This document shows, in pieces, positions 1-12,246 of a stretch of 64,000 nt of DNA; position 1 is the stretch's first letter; every line of letters begins with the position of its first letter. The notes under the pieces are model-generated. The model searched no databases. It worked only from the letters and a program-made list of their open reading frames with translations, and was not told where the DNA came from. Origin of the DNA: Antedon mediterranea (taxonomy: Eukaryota > Echinodermata > Crinoidea > Comatulida > Antedonidae); the NCBI RefSeq assembly GCF_964355755.1, contig NC_092676.1:22178288-22242287 (forward strand), read 5' to 3'. The translations under genes were made by a program, and so were the position numbers.

Positions 1-26
1 ATTATATATTATTGATATTTTGTTAG

Positions 27-3000
27 GTATGCTAATCGTGCAAAGAATATCAAGAATAAACCAAAGATAAATGAAGATCCAAAAGATGCGCTGCTGCGTG
101 AGTTTCAAGATGAAATCTCAAGGTTAAAGGCTGAACTCAACAAGAAAGGAGAAGGAGGTGGTGGTGTAGGATCTTCAGTAGGAAAGAGGAAACGTAAAAA
201 GAAAATAGGAGGAAGACAAGGTAACATAAACATATTACCTGGTTAATAATAATAGCTAGATTGTGAAGCTCAAGTAAACAAATACAATTTTGATAAATTA
301 AGCTTGGTTCCCACTAGGATTCAAAGTAAGGATGTAAGCACAACACAAGTGACTTGCCCAATCACAAGTGCTTTATTATTTGAACTTTCGCTTGCCACTT
401 GCAAAATGCTGTTTACTTTTTGTCAGTTGCAGTATATTTAATATAATAAAAATACACACTATATTTACGCCTGTTGAGAAGATCGGGCCTTCCGGCCCTC
501 GAAACCTAAAAAAACAAAAACAACATCCTCTAAGAAATTAAGCCAAAAATGGTACCAATGGATTTTGAATGCGGGCTTAACACCTTAGCTTCTGCGGGAC
601 CTGCCCATTCAGCCAATCGAAACATTAGTATTTTATCAATAGCCATAGTGCCCCCTATTTAGGCATAGATAGTGTGAATTCATGCCTAGGCGTAAATGCA
701 GCCACTATGTAATAAAAATGATACATTTCCAGGAGAACCCGGATCTGATGGAGAAATAGAAGAAGATAGTGAGGATGAAGTTGAAGTGATGGACGAAGCT
801 GAATTATACAAAGAGGCCCAGCAAAAACTAGAGCATGAGAGGCAGACGATTCTTGCTAATCAGAATATGATAGCAGAGGTTCGTTGGTCACGTTTTCCCC
901 TTGATTTTATGTTATTTAAGATTGTGTTGAACAACTAACCCTGGATAACTAAATTTGATGAATTATCCGTCAGCTTATCACTCTAGCCATTAACCCCTTT
1001 AATGGCTTGATTTGTAGTTGGGTATTTGTAATGTTTAGTAGTTGTTCTCGGGAGTAGGTAGTTATCCTATTTGACTGGGGTTTTTTTCAGAAGATAATCA
1101 GAAGATTTAGCTCCTCAAAATCCTCACTGTTTATATGCAAGCAGTGAGAGGTGTTTGCAAGTGACCAATCCAATATGCCTATTGTTTAGGGATTTGTCCT
1201 AGAATCTTTTCCTTAATGAGGAGTCACTATCTGGAATGAAAGAAAAGAAACAGTTTTTAGTCAATGATTTATGATTGAATTTTGTTGATTTTAGGTCCTT
1301 TGGTAAATTTAGTAAATAATTGCTTCACTGAGTGACTCTAAATCTTTTGATTGGAGAGTGATTGTAAAATTATTTTTTTACTACAGGAAAAAGAAAAGAT
1401 TTTATCAGAAATCAAGTTAAAGCAGACTGACCTAAAGAAACAACATCAGGCACAAGACGCACTCAACTCCAAGATCAAAGCAATGGAGAGTAAACTATTA
1501 GTTGGTGGTAAAAGTATCATAGACCACACGAATGAGCAGGAGAAAGAGTTGGAGAAAAAGCATCTACAGTTAGCAGAACAGCAGGTTAGAGTCTTTATAT
1601 TAAAGATAACAAAATAGTTCTATATACACTATCAAAGTTTATGTGACAAAAAATGTGATGTGCCCATATATGGACATGATGATGTCATATCACATATTTG
1701 AGCATATCACTACCATATTTGAGCATATCACTAGCATATTTGAGCATATCACTACCATATTTGAGCATATCACTACCATATTTAAGTGATTTCTTTCATT
1801 CCTTGTCTAATATTCTTTTAAATAATTCCTGATCCAAATGTGCTGAATGTAACCTCACAGTTGAGATATATTTTTCCTCTAAATAGTTATTTAAATACTT
1901 TCTTCTCTAGATGGCTAAATATTCCAAGCACCCTCTGCGCATAAGTTCTTGCTCTAAGTATTTCAAACACTCTTTTCAAAGAATGTCTCAACTGAAAAGG
2001 TGCCTGTTTCTCCCATGCCCAGAAGAGCATATTTGGACAAGTTTTCACGCTAAATTGTTATATCCTATTATAAGCAGTGGGAAATTATTCTCAGCGCCTA
2101 AAATATCTTTATAAAGCACATTTAAGAATTCCTCGACTCAATTAAAAAGCATCTTGAATATTTATTAGGTAGCTATGTAGACGAGCGATTTTCAGAAACT
2201 AGGCCAACGCTCAATGCGCTGTATATTGTTATCCCGGTCATTTTTTGGATCAAACATACTCCCATAATAATGCAGCTAGTAATCAGTGCAAAGTTGTGTC
2301 TTGATCTAATCGGGTACCCATTTATACACCTGGGTGGAGAGGGCAAATGTAAGTAAAGTATCTTTCCTAAAGGATACAAGCAATGCTGCAAGAGTTTAAT
2401 TCGAACCACGATCTCACGATCATTTATCCAAATGATCCAACGTCCAAGACACTGCCCCACACGCCCTCATAATATAATAATATTATAGATCAAACCTGAT
2501 ATGTGGTGGCGTGTGGCGCAGTGTGTTGGACGTTGGACTACCGATCGTCAGACCTAGGTTCGAATCCAACTCTCACCACATTGCTTGTATCCGTAGGCAA
2601 GATACTTTACTTACGTTTGCCTCTTTCCACCCAGGTGTATAAATGGGTACCCGGTTAGATCAAAATACAACTTTGCGCTGGTTACTGGTTGCATTATGGG
2701 AGTATGTTTCCATACGTGTTTGATCAAAAAAAAATACTGGGGTAATAATGCTTGTAAAGCGCCTTTGAGCATGATTACTCATGAAAAGGGCGCTACATAA
2801 AATGTGGTATTATTATATATTATAAGCTGCCTTTTTAAAAAAGCACCCTTCTGAAATGATCCCTATATTGATGAATGAACTAAAGAACTTGCTCATATTT
2901 ATATGTAAAAAAGGAGTCTCCTATTTGATTTTACAGCGTAAAGAACGAGAAATGGAGCAAGCATTGGAAGAAAAACATGATATCCATAAAGTACTTAAAG

Positions 3001-6000
3001 ACACTTATGGTTCCTTACAACAAGAAGTAGATATCAAGACAAAAAATTTAAAGAAGGTATGTCATGTTTTATTTGATCCTGTATTATGAAAATTTTTACT
3101 GCATAATTACAATCATATTTGGTATTTTGAAACTTATTTAAAACTTTTTTAATATTTTGTTTTTTTTTGTAGTTGTTTGGGAAGCTTCAACGCGTAAAAT
3201 GTGAAATACAAGATTTACAAGAAGAGCATTTAATGGAACGACAAAATCTGGAACAGACACAGAATGAGTTGACCCGTGAACTTAAACTCAAGTAAAGTTA
3301 CACACATACAATATTACCTATCAATTAAAAATTGAATACTTATTGGCGGTCTAGATCATTATTGATATTATTTTTCTCCTTTAATTATTTGAAAACTCAA
3401 CGTCTAAATACAAAAACAGTTGTTTCAGACATTTTTTTTTTTTGCACTATAAATTTCAAATCATACCATTAACCATCAGATATTACAGTATACTCAACCC
3501 AATTATTTTTCCATGTGCTTATAATACTGTCTGAAATAGTTGTGTGTGTTTTTGTAGTAATTGGGTTTTTTCCTCCCAAATATTCAAAAGCAGCAGAAAT
3601 ATAACTGGCATAATTTTTATTTCCAAGGTAGTATACTTTACCAGAAATTATGTAGTTCAGCTTGTTCATTAAAATAAATCTATGTTAGCTTCTATATCTT
3701 TGTTTCTATTGATTTAGATTATTGATAATTGAGAATTTTATCCCACCTGAGGAGAAAGCAAAGATTTCGAGTCGAGCAGAATTTGATGAAGAAGGTGACC
3801 AGTGGAGCCTGAAACCTCTAGCGAAAACAGAAGGGTAGACATTTATACTTATTTACTGTTACTTTTGTTTTGCACATTATAAATATTAGTGCTTACTCTT
3901 TAAATTGAATATCAGTTTTTGGTGGTGCAGTCAACATTTCATAAACCATACAATGTTGGGCATTGCCTATATAGGGATGTAAGCCTACAGAAGAATTGAA
4001 AAAAAAATTAAAACAGTACTTGGAGATGGGGTACTGTGGCTGCTATATTGAAAATAGACTGAAAAAAACCCCCATTAAAACAAGCTATAGGCTTCAAAGT
4101 AAAACACAAGTCCTGTAGCTTCTTCACTCAGTACAGTTACTGCACATGTACATTCATGCCCATTGTCTAGTGTTTTAACCAGAGAGTCGTTGTGTAAGAA
4201 TGCATATTACAGTGTCTTTATTCAGCTTACAGCAGCAGGAAGTTTACTGCCTAACCATTTTAGTATTGACTGTATTTCATAATACATGTTTTATTTTAGG
4301 CCTACACAAATGGCTAAAAGGCCAGTAACAGCATCAGGTAACAGGAGACCAATCACTGACTATGCCAAGACGATCGCTCGAAGAGGATCAAACCCTAGAT
4401 ACAAGGTATGGTTTTTCCCTCAGGTTGTATATACAAACTATGAATCTCAAGCAATGAAGGAAGAAGGCAAATATTACTATGTTGCAAGCCACATGTTAGT
4501 CGTTTGACACCAAGTGTAGAATGTTTTCTAAGTATTGTATACAACATTTAGTGTAAACAAGTATCATTGTATAGTAAATAGCAACTTAAGTAATAAACTT
4601 TAGCTCTGTTTACACTATCAAACTAATTTGAAAATAAAATTGGTGATATGCACAAATATGGTAGACATCATGTCCATATATGGGCACAGCACATTTTTTT
4701 TTGTCACATAAGGCTTGATAGTGTAGACAGACATTTAATTATAGCAATGTTGGATAGCTACAGTATTTTAGTTATAGAATCTCGAATTTTAATAAATTTA
4801 GTTATGTCAAATTTAAATAGCATCTTTATTTATAGTAACTTAGTTTATATAGCAACTTTCCAAATTTCCTAATGAATATTTTTAAGGCTGAGAACATTTT
4901 AAAGATTGATCTTGACATGCCAAACAGAACGACACGAGATTACGAAGGACCAACAGTTGCACCACGTGTACAGGCCGCTCTAGATGCCGCCCTTAAAGAT
5001 GAAGAAGATATAGATATTGATATTTCGTAAGTTAAATGTTTTGTTTTCCATTTCCTTAAATGGTAAAGAAATCTATATAGTGCAATACTACATAACAAAC
5101 TTAATGAAAAAAATAAAATTTAAAGCAAAAAATATTCAAATTGTCTTGTAGGTTTTTGGTTAAATTTAACCATTTATTTTGTCTCTTTATAAGTGAAATA
5201 ATTATTTTAGTTCATTTTTATTCCAACAAAATTAAATGACATTATTAAAACTGCAAAATGGTCTATTCAAAGTCTGATTTGAAATCTTCATTTTTCATGT
5301 TTTTGTGGGACAATACATCATTAATATAAGTTGTGAGACGATTTATTATGGTACAACTTGCAAGCAAAACCAGCATTAGGAGAACACTAACACTTATTTT
5401 ACATAATATACAAAATTCTTCTCTTCCATCAATAATTGATTTTGTTATTGATAGAGATTGTCTGCTTGGTATATGTCTATAGACAGAAGATAGCACTTAC
5501 CCATGTTGTAATAAGAGCTATGATTAAAAACTGTATATTCCAATTGTTAAACTTAATTGCGTGTTAAGCCAGATAGTATTCTACGATAGTGTACGATTGT
5601 TGCACTTGTTTCCTCAACCCTACTTCACATATCATATTTACATTGAAGATAACTCATATAAATGATTGTAATATTATTATTAACACTTGACAGTGTCAGT
5701 GTGTAGATATGATTTATGAAGATAATATTAGACCCAAGTTGTTATAGTTGAACAAATGGACACAGATTATTACCACAAAATTCAATTACTCAAGATAACA
5801 TTTACATTTCATAATACAGCAACTATTGTCTCGTCTGCCATCATTTTTTTTGCACACCATCCAATAAATACATGACTCACAAATTAGGAATCCTATGCTA
5901 TAGTAAGTCTCAGTTTGCGCTCGGTGTCAGAAAAATCATGTCAGTCTTCACAGGATTTGAACCAAGGAAATACGATAATACAAATGTTACCCATTATGGA

Positions 6001-6928
6001 TGTTTCATTTTGTCTATATGATGTCATTGTCTACATTGTATTTTATAACATAATTGTAATTGTACATAGTCTAGTCACAGACTAACATGTGAATTTAACT
6101 GAAGTGTTACCTTGATTTGATAATTATGAATTCTTTTACATTGAAATGTTATAGTGGTAGGTCCTAGGGCTAATTTGTATTTGTCCACCTGGTATAAAGT
6201 TTACATTTAGACTTGAACAACTTCCTTAACACATCCTGTATGTTGTTTCACCAGATGTTGTATTTAGTTTTAAATTTATTAAGGACTGATTCTATTAACC
6301 TGATTGTTGGTTCATATCTGAAATGAAATAGGAATCTAATCGAGATATGATGTATGCATGCATAATGTGTGTAGGTAGATAGATATATTTGTGGACAAAA
6401 CAATTACTATGACTGTTGTGTAATGTTAAAATAAAAAATTAAATAAATCTATAAATGATCAAGTCTATTGGTTTCAATAATTGTGATTTCTTTGTTTTAT
6501 TTCAGTATTGGTAAAGGGAAGGGCAAGAAAGAGAAAAACAGCAAAAAAATGTAAGTTTTACTGTTGGACATACGCAACTGTATTTAACTCAAGCCATGTA
6601 GTATAGTATTTTAATTTAGTGCTTTTTTTTATTTTGGTTTAATGAAAAAATTGGTTTATACACCATATATGACCAAATACAATCACATGATATTTATATA
6701 ATATTGCAATTACTCCCTCATAAACTTCTACATTGAAACAAACTAATTAATTGTTGCAGTAAAATATGTAGTTACTGCAGTAACATGTCGACATGATACC
6801 TAGCATATCCTCCTGTTCAGGGGATGCAAAATACTGATACATATTTGTCTTTCAGGTTTCCATCGTCTAAGAAGGGCTCACTGAACTCTGAACTGTACCC
6901 ATCAGCACGAGGACTAGTCAGCAAGTAA
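27..6928 (+). CDS. KIF3B: Kinesin-II motor subunit KIF3B (KRP95-like), C-terminal stalk and tail, 5' partial
   Basis: This is one of the two motor subunits of heterotrimeric kinesin-II, which drives anterograde intraflagellar transport in cilia. Ten exons are visible: 27-220, 733-878, 1387-1584, 2937-3056, 3173-3291, 3718-3834, 4300-4405, 4887-5026, 6506-6550 and 6856-6928 (TAA). All have GT-AG borders and matching phases, giving about 418 residues. The first exon opens with the neck linker ([12 protein letters not shown], then [14 protein letters not shown]). A Gly-rich, Lys/Arg-rich stretch and an acidic stretch ([11 protein letters not shown]) follow. The coiled-coil stalk carries [22 protein letters not shown] and [12 protein letters not shown]. 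The tail has [13 protein letters not shown] and ends [12 protein letters not shown], as in vertebrate KIF3B. The opposite charge blocks after the neck are typical of KIF3B and help it pair with KIF3A. The motor domain lies outside the window. KIF3C is the only serious alternative; the ending favours KIF3B. The 879 donor (GTTCGT) is weak. Confidence 0.95.
302..425. repeat. Degraded copy of the TTGGTTCCCACTAG foldback family
   Basis: The left end reads GCTTGGTTCCCACTAGGAT and is followed by relics of GACTTGCCCAATCACAAG and CTTTCGCTTG. These match the better copies at 33.0-33.4, 49.6-49.8 and 27.1 kb. The right inverted end is lost. It lies in a KIF3B intron. Confidence 0.6.
1616..1790 (+). mobile_element. 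MITE-A copy with internal tandem expansion
   Basis: The left end (TACACTATCAAAGTTTATG, TGTGACAAAAAATGTGATG, GCCCATATATGGACATGATG) matches the family described at 28083-28236. Instead of one CATATTTGGGCAC block it has about five tandem copies of a roughly 21-bp unit based on CATATTTGAGCATATCACTA, and the right terminus is missing. It is in a KIF3B intron, between exons 1387-1584 and 2937-3056. Confidence 0.7.
2190..2465 (-). mobile_element. tRNA-derived SINE (SINE-1 family), minus copy
   Basis: Read on the minus strand this starts GGGCGTGTGGGGCAGTGTC, has a B-box-like GGTTCGAATTAAAC, a middle block (CCACCCAGGTGTATAAATGG), and a tail GTATGTTTGATCC. The order and spacing match the plus copy at 2504-2815. 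It lies in a KIF3B intron, head to head with the next copy. Confidence 0.8.
2504..2815 (+). mobile_element. tRNA-derived SINE (SINE-1 family), best copy in the window
   Basis: The head looks like a tRNA: A-box-like GTGTGGCGCAGTGTGTTGG and B box AGGTTCGAATCC about 45 bases on. The body contains CCACCCAGGTGTATAAATGG and GCATTATGGGAGTATGTTTC. The tail has GGGGTAATAATGCTTGTAAA, then GGGCGCTACATAAAATG and a short ATT repeat. RNA polymerase III promoter boxes plus a shared tail are the hallmark of tRNA SINEs; the partner LINE is not visible here. Other copies are at 2190-2465, 8128-8537 and 62741-62995. Confidence 0.85.
4601..4737 (-). mobile_element. MITE-A copy, reverse orientation
   Basis: It is bounded by TAGCTCTGTTTACACTATCA on the left and CTTGATAGTGTAGACAGAC on the right, which are inverted. 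The inner blocks CATGTCCATATATGGGCACA and TTTTTTGTCACATAAGG show it is reversed relative to the copy at 28083. It is in a KIF3B intron. Confidence 0.75.
5150..5335. repeat. Diverged dispersed repeat shared with 57961-58150
   Basis: Blocks AACCATTTATTTTGTCTC, GACATTATTAAAACT and TTTTCATGTTTTTGTGGGAC occur in the same order and spacing at 57.96-58.15 kb, inside the GPCR intron. It has no coding potential or terminal structure that I can see. It occupies part of the long KIF3B intron 5027-6505, which otherwise shows nothing recognisable. Confidence 0.5.
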
Positions 6929-6941
6929 CAAAGTATCCTAA

Positions 6942-7382
6942 AGGTTGGCTTATGTCGACACGGAACGAAACGCAACTCAACTGTGTCGACATTGAGGGCC
7001 CCATAAAATCAGGTCACGCTGGCTTGGTCACCCTCTTGAAAAATAGTAAACTAAATAAACAAAAGCGCTCTGACCTCAACTCAAAAACAGAAAATATGTT
7101 GATTGCGTTGAACATGTTTTACTTTTCTATAACTGAAAGGAACTGAACGCGACTAAAACATGCGGTGTGTGTAACCGCAATCAGTAGCAATCAACTATGA
7201 ATCGTCCACGGTATGGTAACCACGTTTTACAATCGGTTCCATTGTCGGCATATTCGCTTAATTGCAGTTCGGTTCAGTTGCTTGAACAGTCAACATAAAC
7301 GCTCTTGTGCAGCTAGTTCTTTTCATTTGAGATGGTTTGCGTTGAGTTGCTTTCAAGTCCAAGTCGACATAAGCTTACCATA
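6942..7382. mobile_element. Foldback MITE with GCTTATGTCGAC terminal inverted repeats
   Basis: The left end GGCTTATGTCGACACGG, then GAAACGCAACTCAAC, is mirrored at the right end by GTTGAGTTGCTTTCAAGTCC and AAGTCGACATAAGCTTACC. The imperfect inverted repeats are about 45 bp. The element starts 14 bp after the KIF3B stop codon, so it is probably within the 3' UTR. A possible KIF3B polyA signal (AATAAA, 7424-7429) follows it. Confidence 0.75.
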
Positions 7383-8127
7383 ACATTTTGTTTGTGTAAT
7401 GACACTTATCATTCCTAAAATAGAATAAATACGTTTAAATTATTTTCTTTGTAGTCCTTTGACTAAATAGTTCATTACAATGATTTCAAAAACTGTATTA
7501 ATTAATTAGTATTATAAATAATAATATTTTACATCGTATAGAATTGAAAAGATTTTTATATTCATGTGTTCAAATACTGTATATATTGACAGACTACATC
7601 ACATGGGGGAATGTAGGTCCTAGAAGAAATGATAATGTCTTTCAAAAGAGGGAGGAACAGATCCATGTAGGGAGGTGGGTGGGGTAGGAGTTGTGGTTAG
7701 GTGTAACCAAAATATGTATAAATAATAACACTAATATTTAAATTATATTAAGAACGTTTATCATTCAAAATTAAATAACTTGTGTGTGAAGTTGAGATTT
7801 GGTTATATGTCAGATGATAAAGGACACACTCAGACAAGTCACACCTAAATCTACTAGATCCTTGTGCGGTATCACGTATAGCAACATTAAACAGTATCAT
7901 GTCTTTTGATAGCAACTGCCATCCTATATGAGTACTGTATGTTAGATGCTATGGTATATTCTGTCAGCAGATGTGATACCTTACAAGAATCTATCACTGT
8001 ATATTATGTGTAAATTCTTGGTTGATGAGGTTAAACTGACATATGTTCTAAATTGGTATTTTGCATGAAAATATACTATTTACTATGATGCTGCTTTTCT
8101 AAACCTGTGAAGAACTGTAATTATAGG

Positions 8128-8537
8128 TGTGTGGCGCAGTGTGTTGAATTTCTGAATACTTGTGTCCTTTACGTACATTTGCTTTTCTCCACCCAGGTGT
8201 ATAAATGGGTACCTGGTAATGTTAACCACAAACTGCGTTGATTACTGCCTGCAACATTATGGAATCCAACAAAATCATTGACATTTTTATTCCATAATCA
8301 AAATAAAGACATAAACAAATACAATAAAAAATAATATAATGATGGAATGGGATACAAAATAAGCAAAAATGCTTTAAACATGTAACCCTAACAAAAAAAC
8401 AAACAGTACAAAAAAACAACAAAAGAACACCAAAATGCCATATTATGTTTGAGCAAAAATGACCGGGGTAATAAATGTGATGCGCTTATAGACTCTGAGC
8501 ATTACACGCTTTAAGAACGATGTATCATTATTATTTT
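8128..8537 (+). mobile_element. SINE-1 copy interrupted by an insertion
   Basis: GTGTGGCGCAGTGTGTTG, CCACCCAGGTGTATAAATGG and GCAACATTATGG match the 2504 copy. The sequence then breaks for about 170 bp (roughly 8270-8440) before resuming at TTTGAGCAAAAATGACCGGG, GTAATAAATG and the CGCTT-containing tail. The B box is deleted. Confidence 0.7.
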
Positions 8538-8542
8538 CGTAG

Positions 8543-8629
8543 TCGACACTGGCAAACAATTGTTTTTAAAAACTCGAGTAAACTCCGAGTGTGTCAAAGT
8601 TTTTCCAAAGTTTGCTAGTGTAGACCAGT
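8543..8629. repeat. Small foldback sequence
   Basis: GTCGACACTGGCAAAC at the left is the near reverse complement of GTTTGCTAGTGTAGAC at the right, with ACTCGAGTAAACTCCGAGT between. It looks like a minimal MITE or a remnant of one. Confidence 0.5.
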
Positions 8630-11600
8630 TGACAAACTTCAGCAAAACGCACAAAATGTGTAGGTAGATCATCTAGCGAACTTCCGAGTTTGGTAAAGTT
8701 GCGTTGTATTTTTCATTTACGGTTACCATGCCAAAGAATTTTCTCTCACCACCGCCCTCCCCGCTTTTTTTTAATCTGTCAATTTTGACTTTCAGTAATT
8801 GAAGATGTTCAAAGTCGTGACTCATCGTTATCATTTTGGTATCATTATTAGATAATAACAGATAATTACGATTGTTATATCAATTGAAAGAATTTGAACT
8901 TTGATGATTCTAAATTTTGAAAACAAACACAAAATGAGTAGTGGCAATTGAATAGTATCGGTCATTGTCAACCATATGTTGAGTTGAGTTTCACAATGTT
9001 TGTTGACACCTCAACTTGTAATTTTATGTAATTCACACCACCAATTTCACAAATATTTCATTTCGTTTCATTTATTTATTTCACAAAAAAAAAACTGATG
9101 AATGAATATGTAACTTAACAATAGGCTTAAGTTTATAGTTTTGTGTTGCTTTTTGCTACACTCTCATGCATGTCGAAAAAGTTCTCTGTTGGCACTGATG
9201 TATAATTTATTTGACTTGTGTTTTGGCAGATATATCATATATCATCAGTATGCTGATTCTGGCGATAAGCGACAAACGATATATTATTGCGACCAATAGT
9301 AAAGAATAAATTAAATGTCGACGTGTTCTCAATGTTCAATGCCTTTCTGCCATTGTTATTTTCTTCTTTTTCCCCCATTATGGTATCTAAATTGGTTCAG
9401 TATCTTAGAAACTTCGTACACAGAGTAACATATTTTATGTGACTGTTAGTCCTAACTTACAAAATTGATACCGTACTGTACTATGAACAATTATGACATT
9501 TGCCGTGGAACTCTATCGACTAGCAAAGATTCCACATCTTAAAATATTCGATTCCAATGTCGAATCAGAATATATTCTATAACGAGCAAATTCATAATTC
9601 ATATGCCTTGAAAACATCTGGTCTTTGATTTAAAAATTAATTTATGTAACCACGCGCACTTCATCGTATACTGTTGTTTTTTGTTTTATTTTATATTGTA
9701 TTGTTTGAATATATTCCGTCCATAAAATACCGTATTAATAGGTGTTGCCATTTAACGCATTCAATATGGGAACAATAAACAGCTAATTTTATGTGCAATT
9801 TTTATAATTATTTATTGTTTATTGTTATTTATTATTAATTGTTATCATTGTATTAGTTTTATTACATAACATTTTAGCAGAAATTTGCACCATCGGTATC
9901 GACAATTTATAGCGACCTATTTGTAGGCCTACGTTGGTTCCGTTTCACGTTCAGTTATTTTGATTTTTCTGTGATTTAGGAAACACAGTACAGTCTTTTT
10001 TAATGCTCAATGTGTTTCTGAAAGTGCGCCAAGTTCAATCATTTCAATATTTAATATGGCCTATATAGAGTAAAATTGGATGATGCCATTCATCCACAAC
10101 GTGCAATTACGTATAGTAAGAATGTAAACAAAATATTTAGAAAAGGAACACAGGTTTTTATTAAATTAAATTAAATAATTCAATATTAACTCAATGTAAT
10201 ATATAGTAATAACAAATGATAACAAAATGAAGCCGTGACTGGAAAATGATTTAAATAACAGGCCTACTTAAGCATTAGAGGGAAGTCATAATGCAACGTG
10301 TTGGTCTTTATTGGATCATCAACATCATTTAACATTTAATAACCATATGCCTAATTTCCTCGTTTCTCCCTGGTTTCCTTTTCAAATCAACACTCCTTTT
10401 GCCGCGCTTCGACACTCCTTGTGTATGTCCTATCTCTCAAAACACGCCCCCCCCCCCTCCTCCCCATACACACACCCCCTTCCACGTACTATTGAAAAAT
10501 ACATACCCATGGTTAAATTAAAATAATAATTTAATAAGTGGACATTTTTAGTTGACTATAGTATTGTGAATCCGAAAAAAAATGGTATTTTTTTATATTC
10601 TTAATTTCTTTTTGTAGCAACTTAACAGCATACATTTTTTCGTTAATTCGAATTTTATTTAAGACCATAGACGTACTGTGTAGGCCTGATTTTTATCCTT
10701 GATATAGCCTACGAACAGGCCAATCAGTGGAACAGTGGTTGTTAGCAGTGTATAAATTACAAGTTATCTGCCTGCCTTTATCTTTCCCCTACCTCTCTCT
10801 TCCCGAGATAAAAAAAAAATCAGCACGTGAATTACGTCACAAAATAATACGTATCGTATGAGTTATTTACTGTGCGTGATTATTAGATGTGATTACGGTT
10901 TTTTTAACCTGTATTCATGTTTATTTAAAGCGCATGAAGCTTAGTTTTAATTAATATAATTAAAAAGATTGTATTATTCGCTTAATCAACAATATTTGAA
11001 ATGGAGAAACAGTATAATATATGAATAAATTGTATTATTTAGTCGTCCATTTGTGATTGACATTCTTTTAAATAAAGTGAGGTGAAAGCATTAGCATTAA
11101 AGTTTCAATTTTATCTTGTGAATAGTTCCTCCCCCCCCCCCCCCCCACCTAAGAAATTATTGGAGATAGGCCTATGTAGACATTTTGAATAACTTAAATT
11201 AATTATAAACAAAATTAATAATGAAGCTAGTTGCAGTGTTATGTACGGTACGGCCTTAGATCGGTTATCTAACTCCAATCTGGTCTATAAAAAAACGGCG
11301 TTTCAATTTAAAATGTATGTCTAGAATGTTCAGTTTAGGCCTACCTAATGTGACGTGTTAAATATATGGACTGTCATGCTACTTGTCATCGTAATATTAA
11401 TGAAACCATATTATTGCGCAAAAAAAAAAAAAAAAAATCCAATCCGTTGGCTTGATGGCGAATAGGGTGCATAGCGGTATTTGGCGGGTGGGACTAGGAT
11501 GTACGTCCGTCATACACATATTCGTGAGAAAGAATATTGAGGCCATACAATGTCATTACGACACTGTTAGCGATTGGAAAAATTAAGATAACGACCATTG

Positions 11601-11943
11601 GTTTGCTTCGCGCTGGGGGCCTATATACCACCATCTCAAACCGCACCCTAAAACTCCCCCTCCCCGCACACACACCCCCACGCGCCCAATATTTCCAACA
11701 TACACGCCACTCTAGCGTCTGTGAGAATTTCTCCGTTTTTTCTCTCCCGAAATATAATAAAATGAAAGTCAAATTAAAGATAACATCGCCAAAGTTGCAA
11801 AGGCGGGTCAAACCATATGAAAACCCAGAACAAATATTTATTTCACCCTTGCCGACTGTACCAGCTCCCCACTGATTCGAATTTTAATGGATGATATTAT
11901 TTTTTACTTACTTTAATTCTTATATTACCATAAATTATCATTG

Positions 11944-12246
11944 TCAGACCCACACAGAAACGTCGCGAATCTTCATACAGTATGACTCAGGCAGTCAGTG
12001 GAAACTTTCAATCACACAGCATATAATTATCATGGTCAAACCATGGATAAAAGAATTAGAATCTATTCTTTAATCCATGGTCAGACCCACACAGAAACGT
12101 CACGAATCTTCATACAGTATGACTGCAGTCAGTGGAAACTTCCAATCACACACAGCATAATTATATCATTGTCAGACCCACACATTCAAAAATCGCCCAT
12201 ATACAGTATTACTGCAATCAGTGGAAACTTCCAATCACACAGTAAT
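11944..12246 (+). repeat. Three-unit tandem repeat with an internal palindrome
   Basis: Units begin TCAGACCCACACA at 11944, 12081 and 12172. Each carries CAGTGGAAACTT and CCAATCACACA (TCAATCACACA in the first). The first unit is longer because it holds a 40-bp palindrome at about 12042-12081 (CCATGGATAAAAGAAT mirrored by ATTCTTTAATCCATGG). Confidence 0.75.

Noticed and set aside
2504-2590. tRNA gene
   Set aside because: A and B boxes are present, but the arms do not pair into a tRNA and the same head recurs with a shared tail, so it is a SINE.
11494-11875. Overlapping 105- and 112-codon frames on opposite strands
   Set aside because: No domain, no splice context, and the sequence contains low-complexity CCCC/CACACA tracts that keep frames open by chance.
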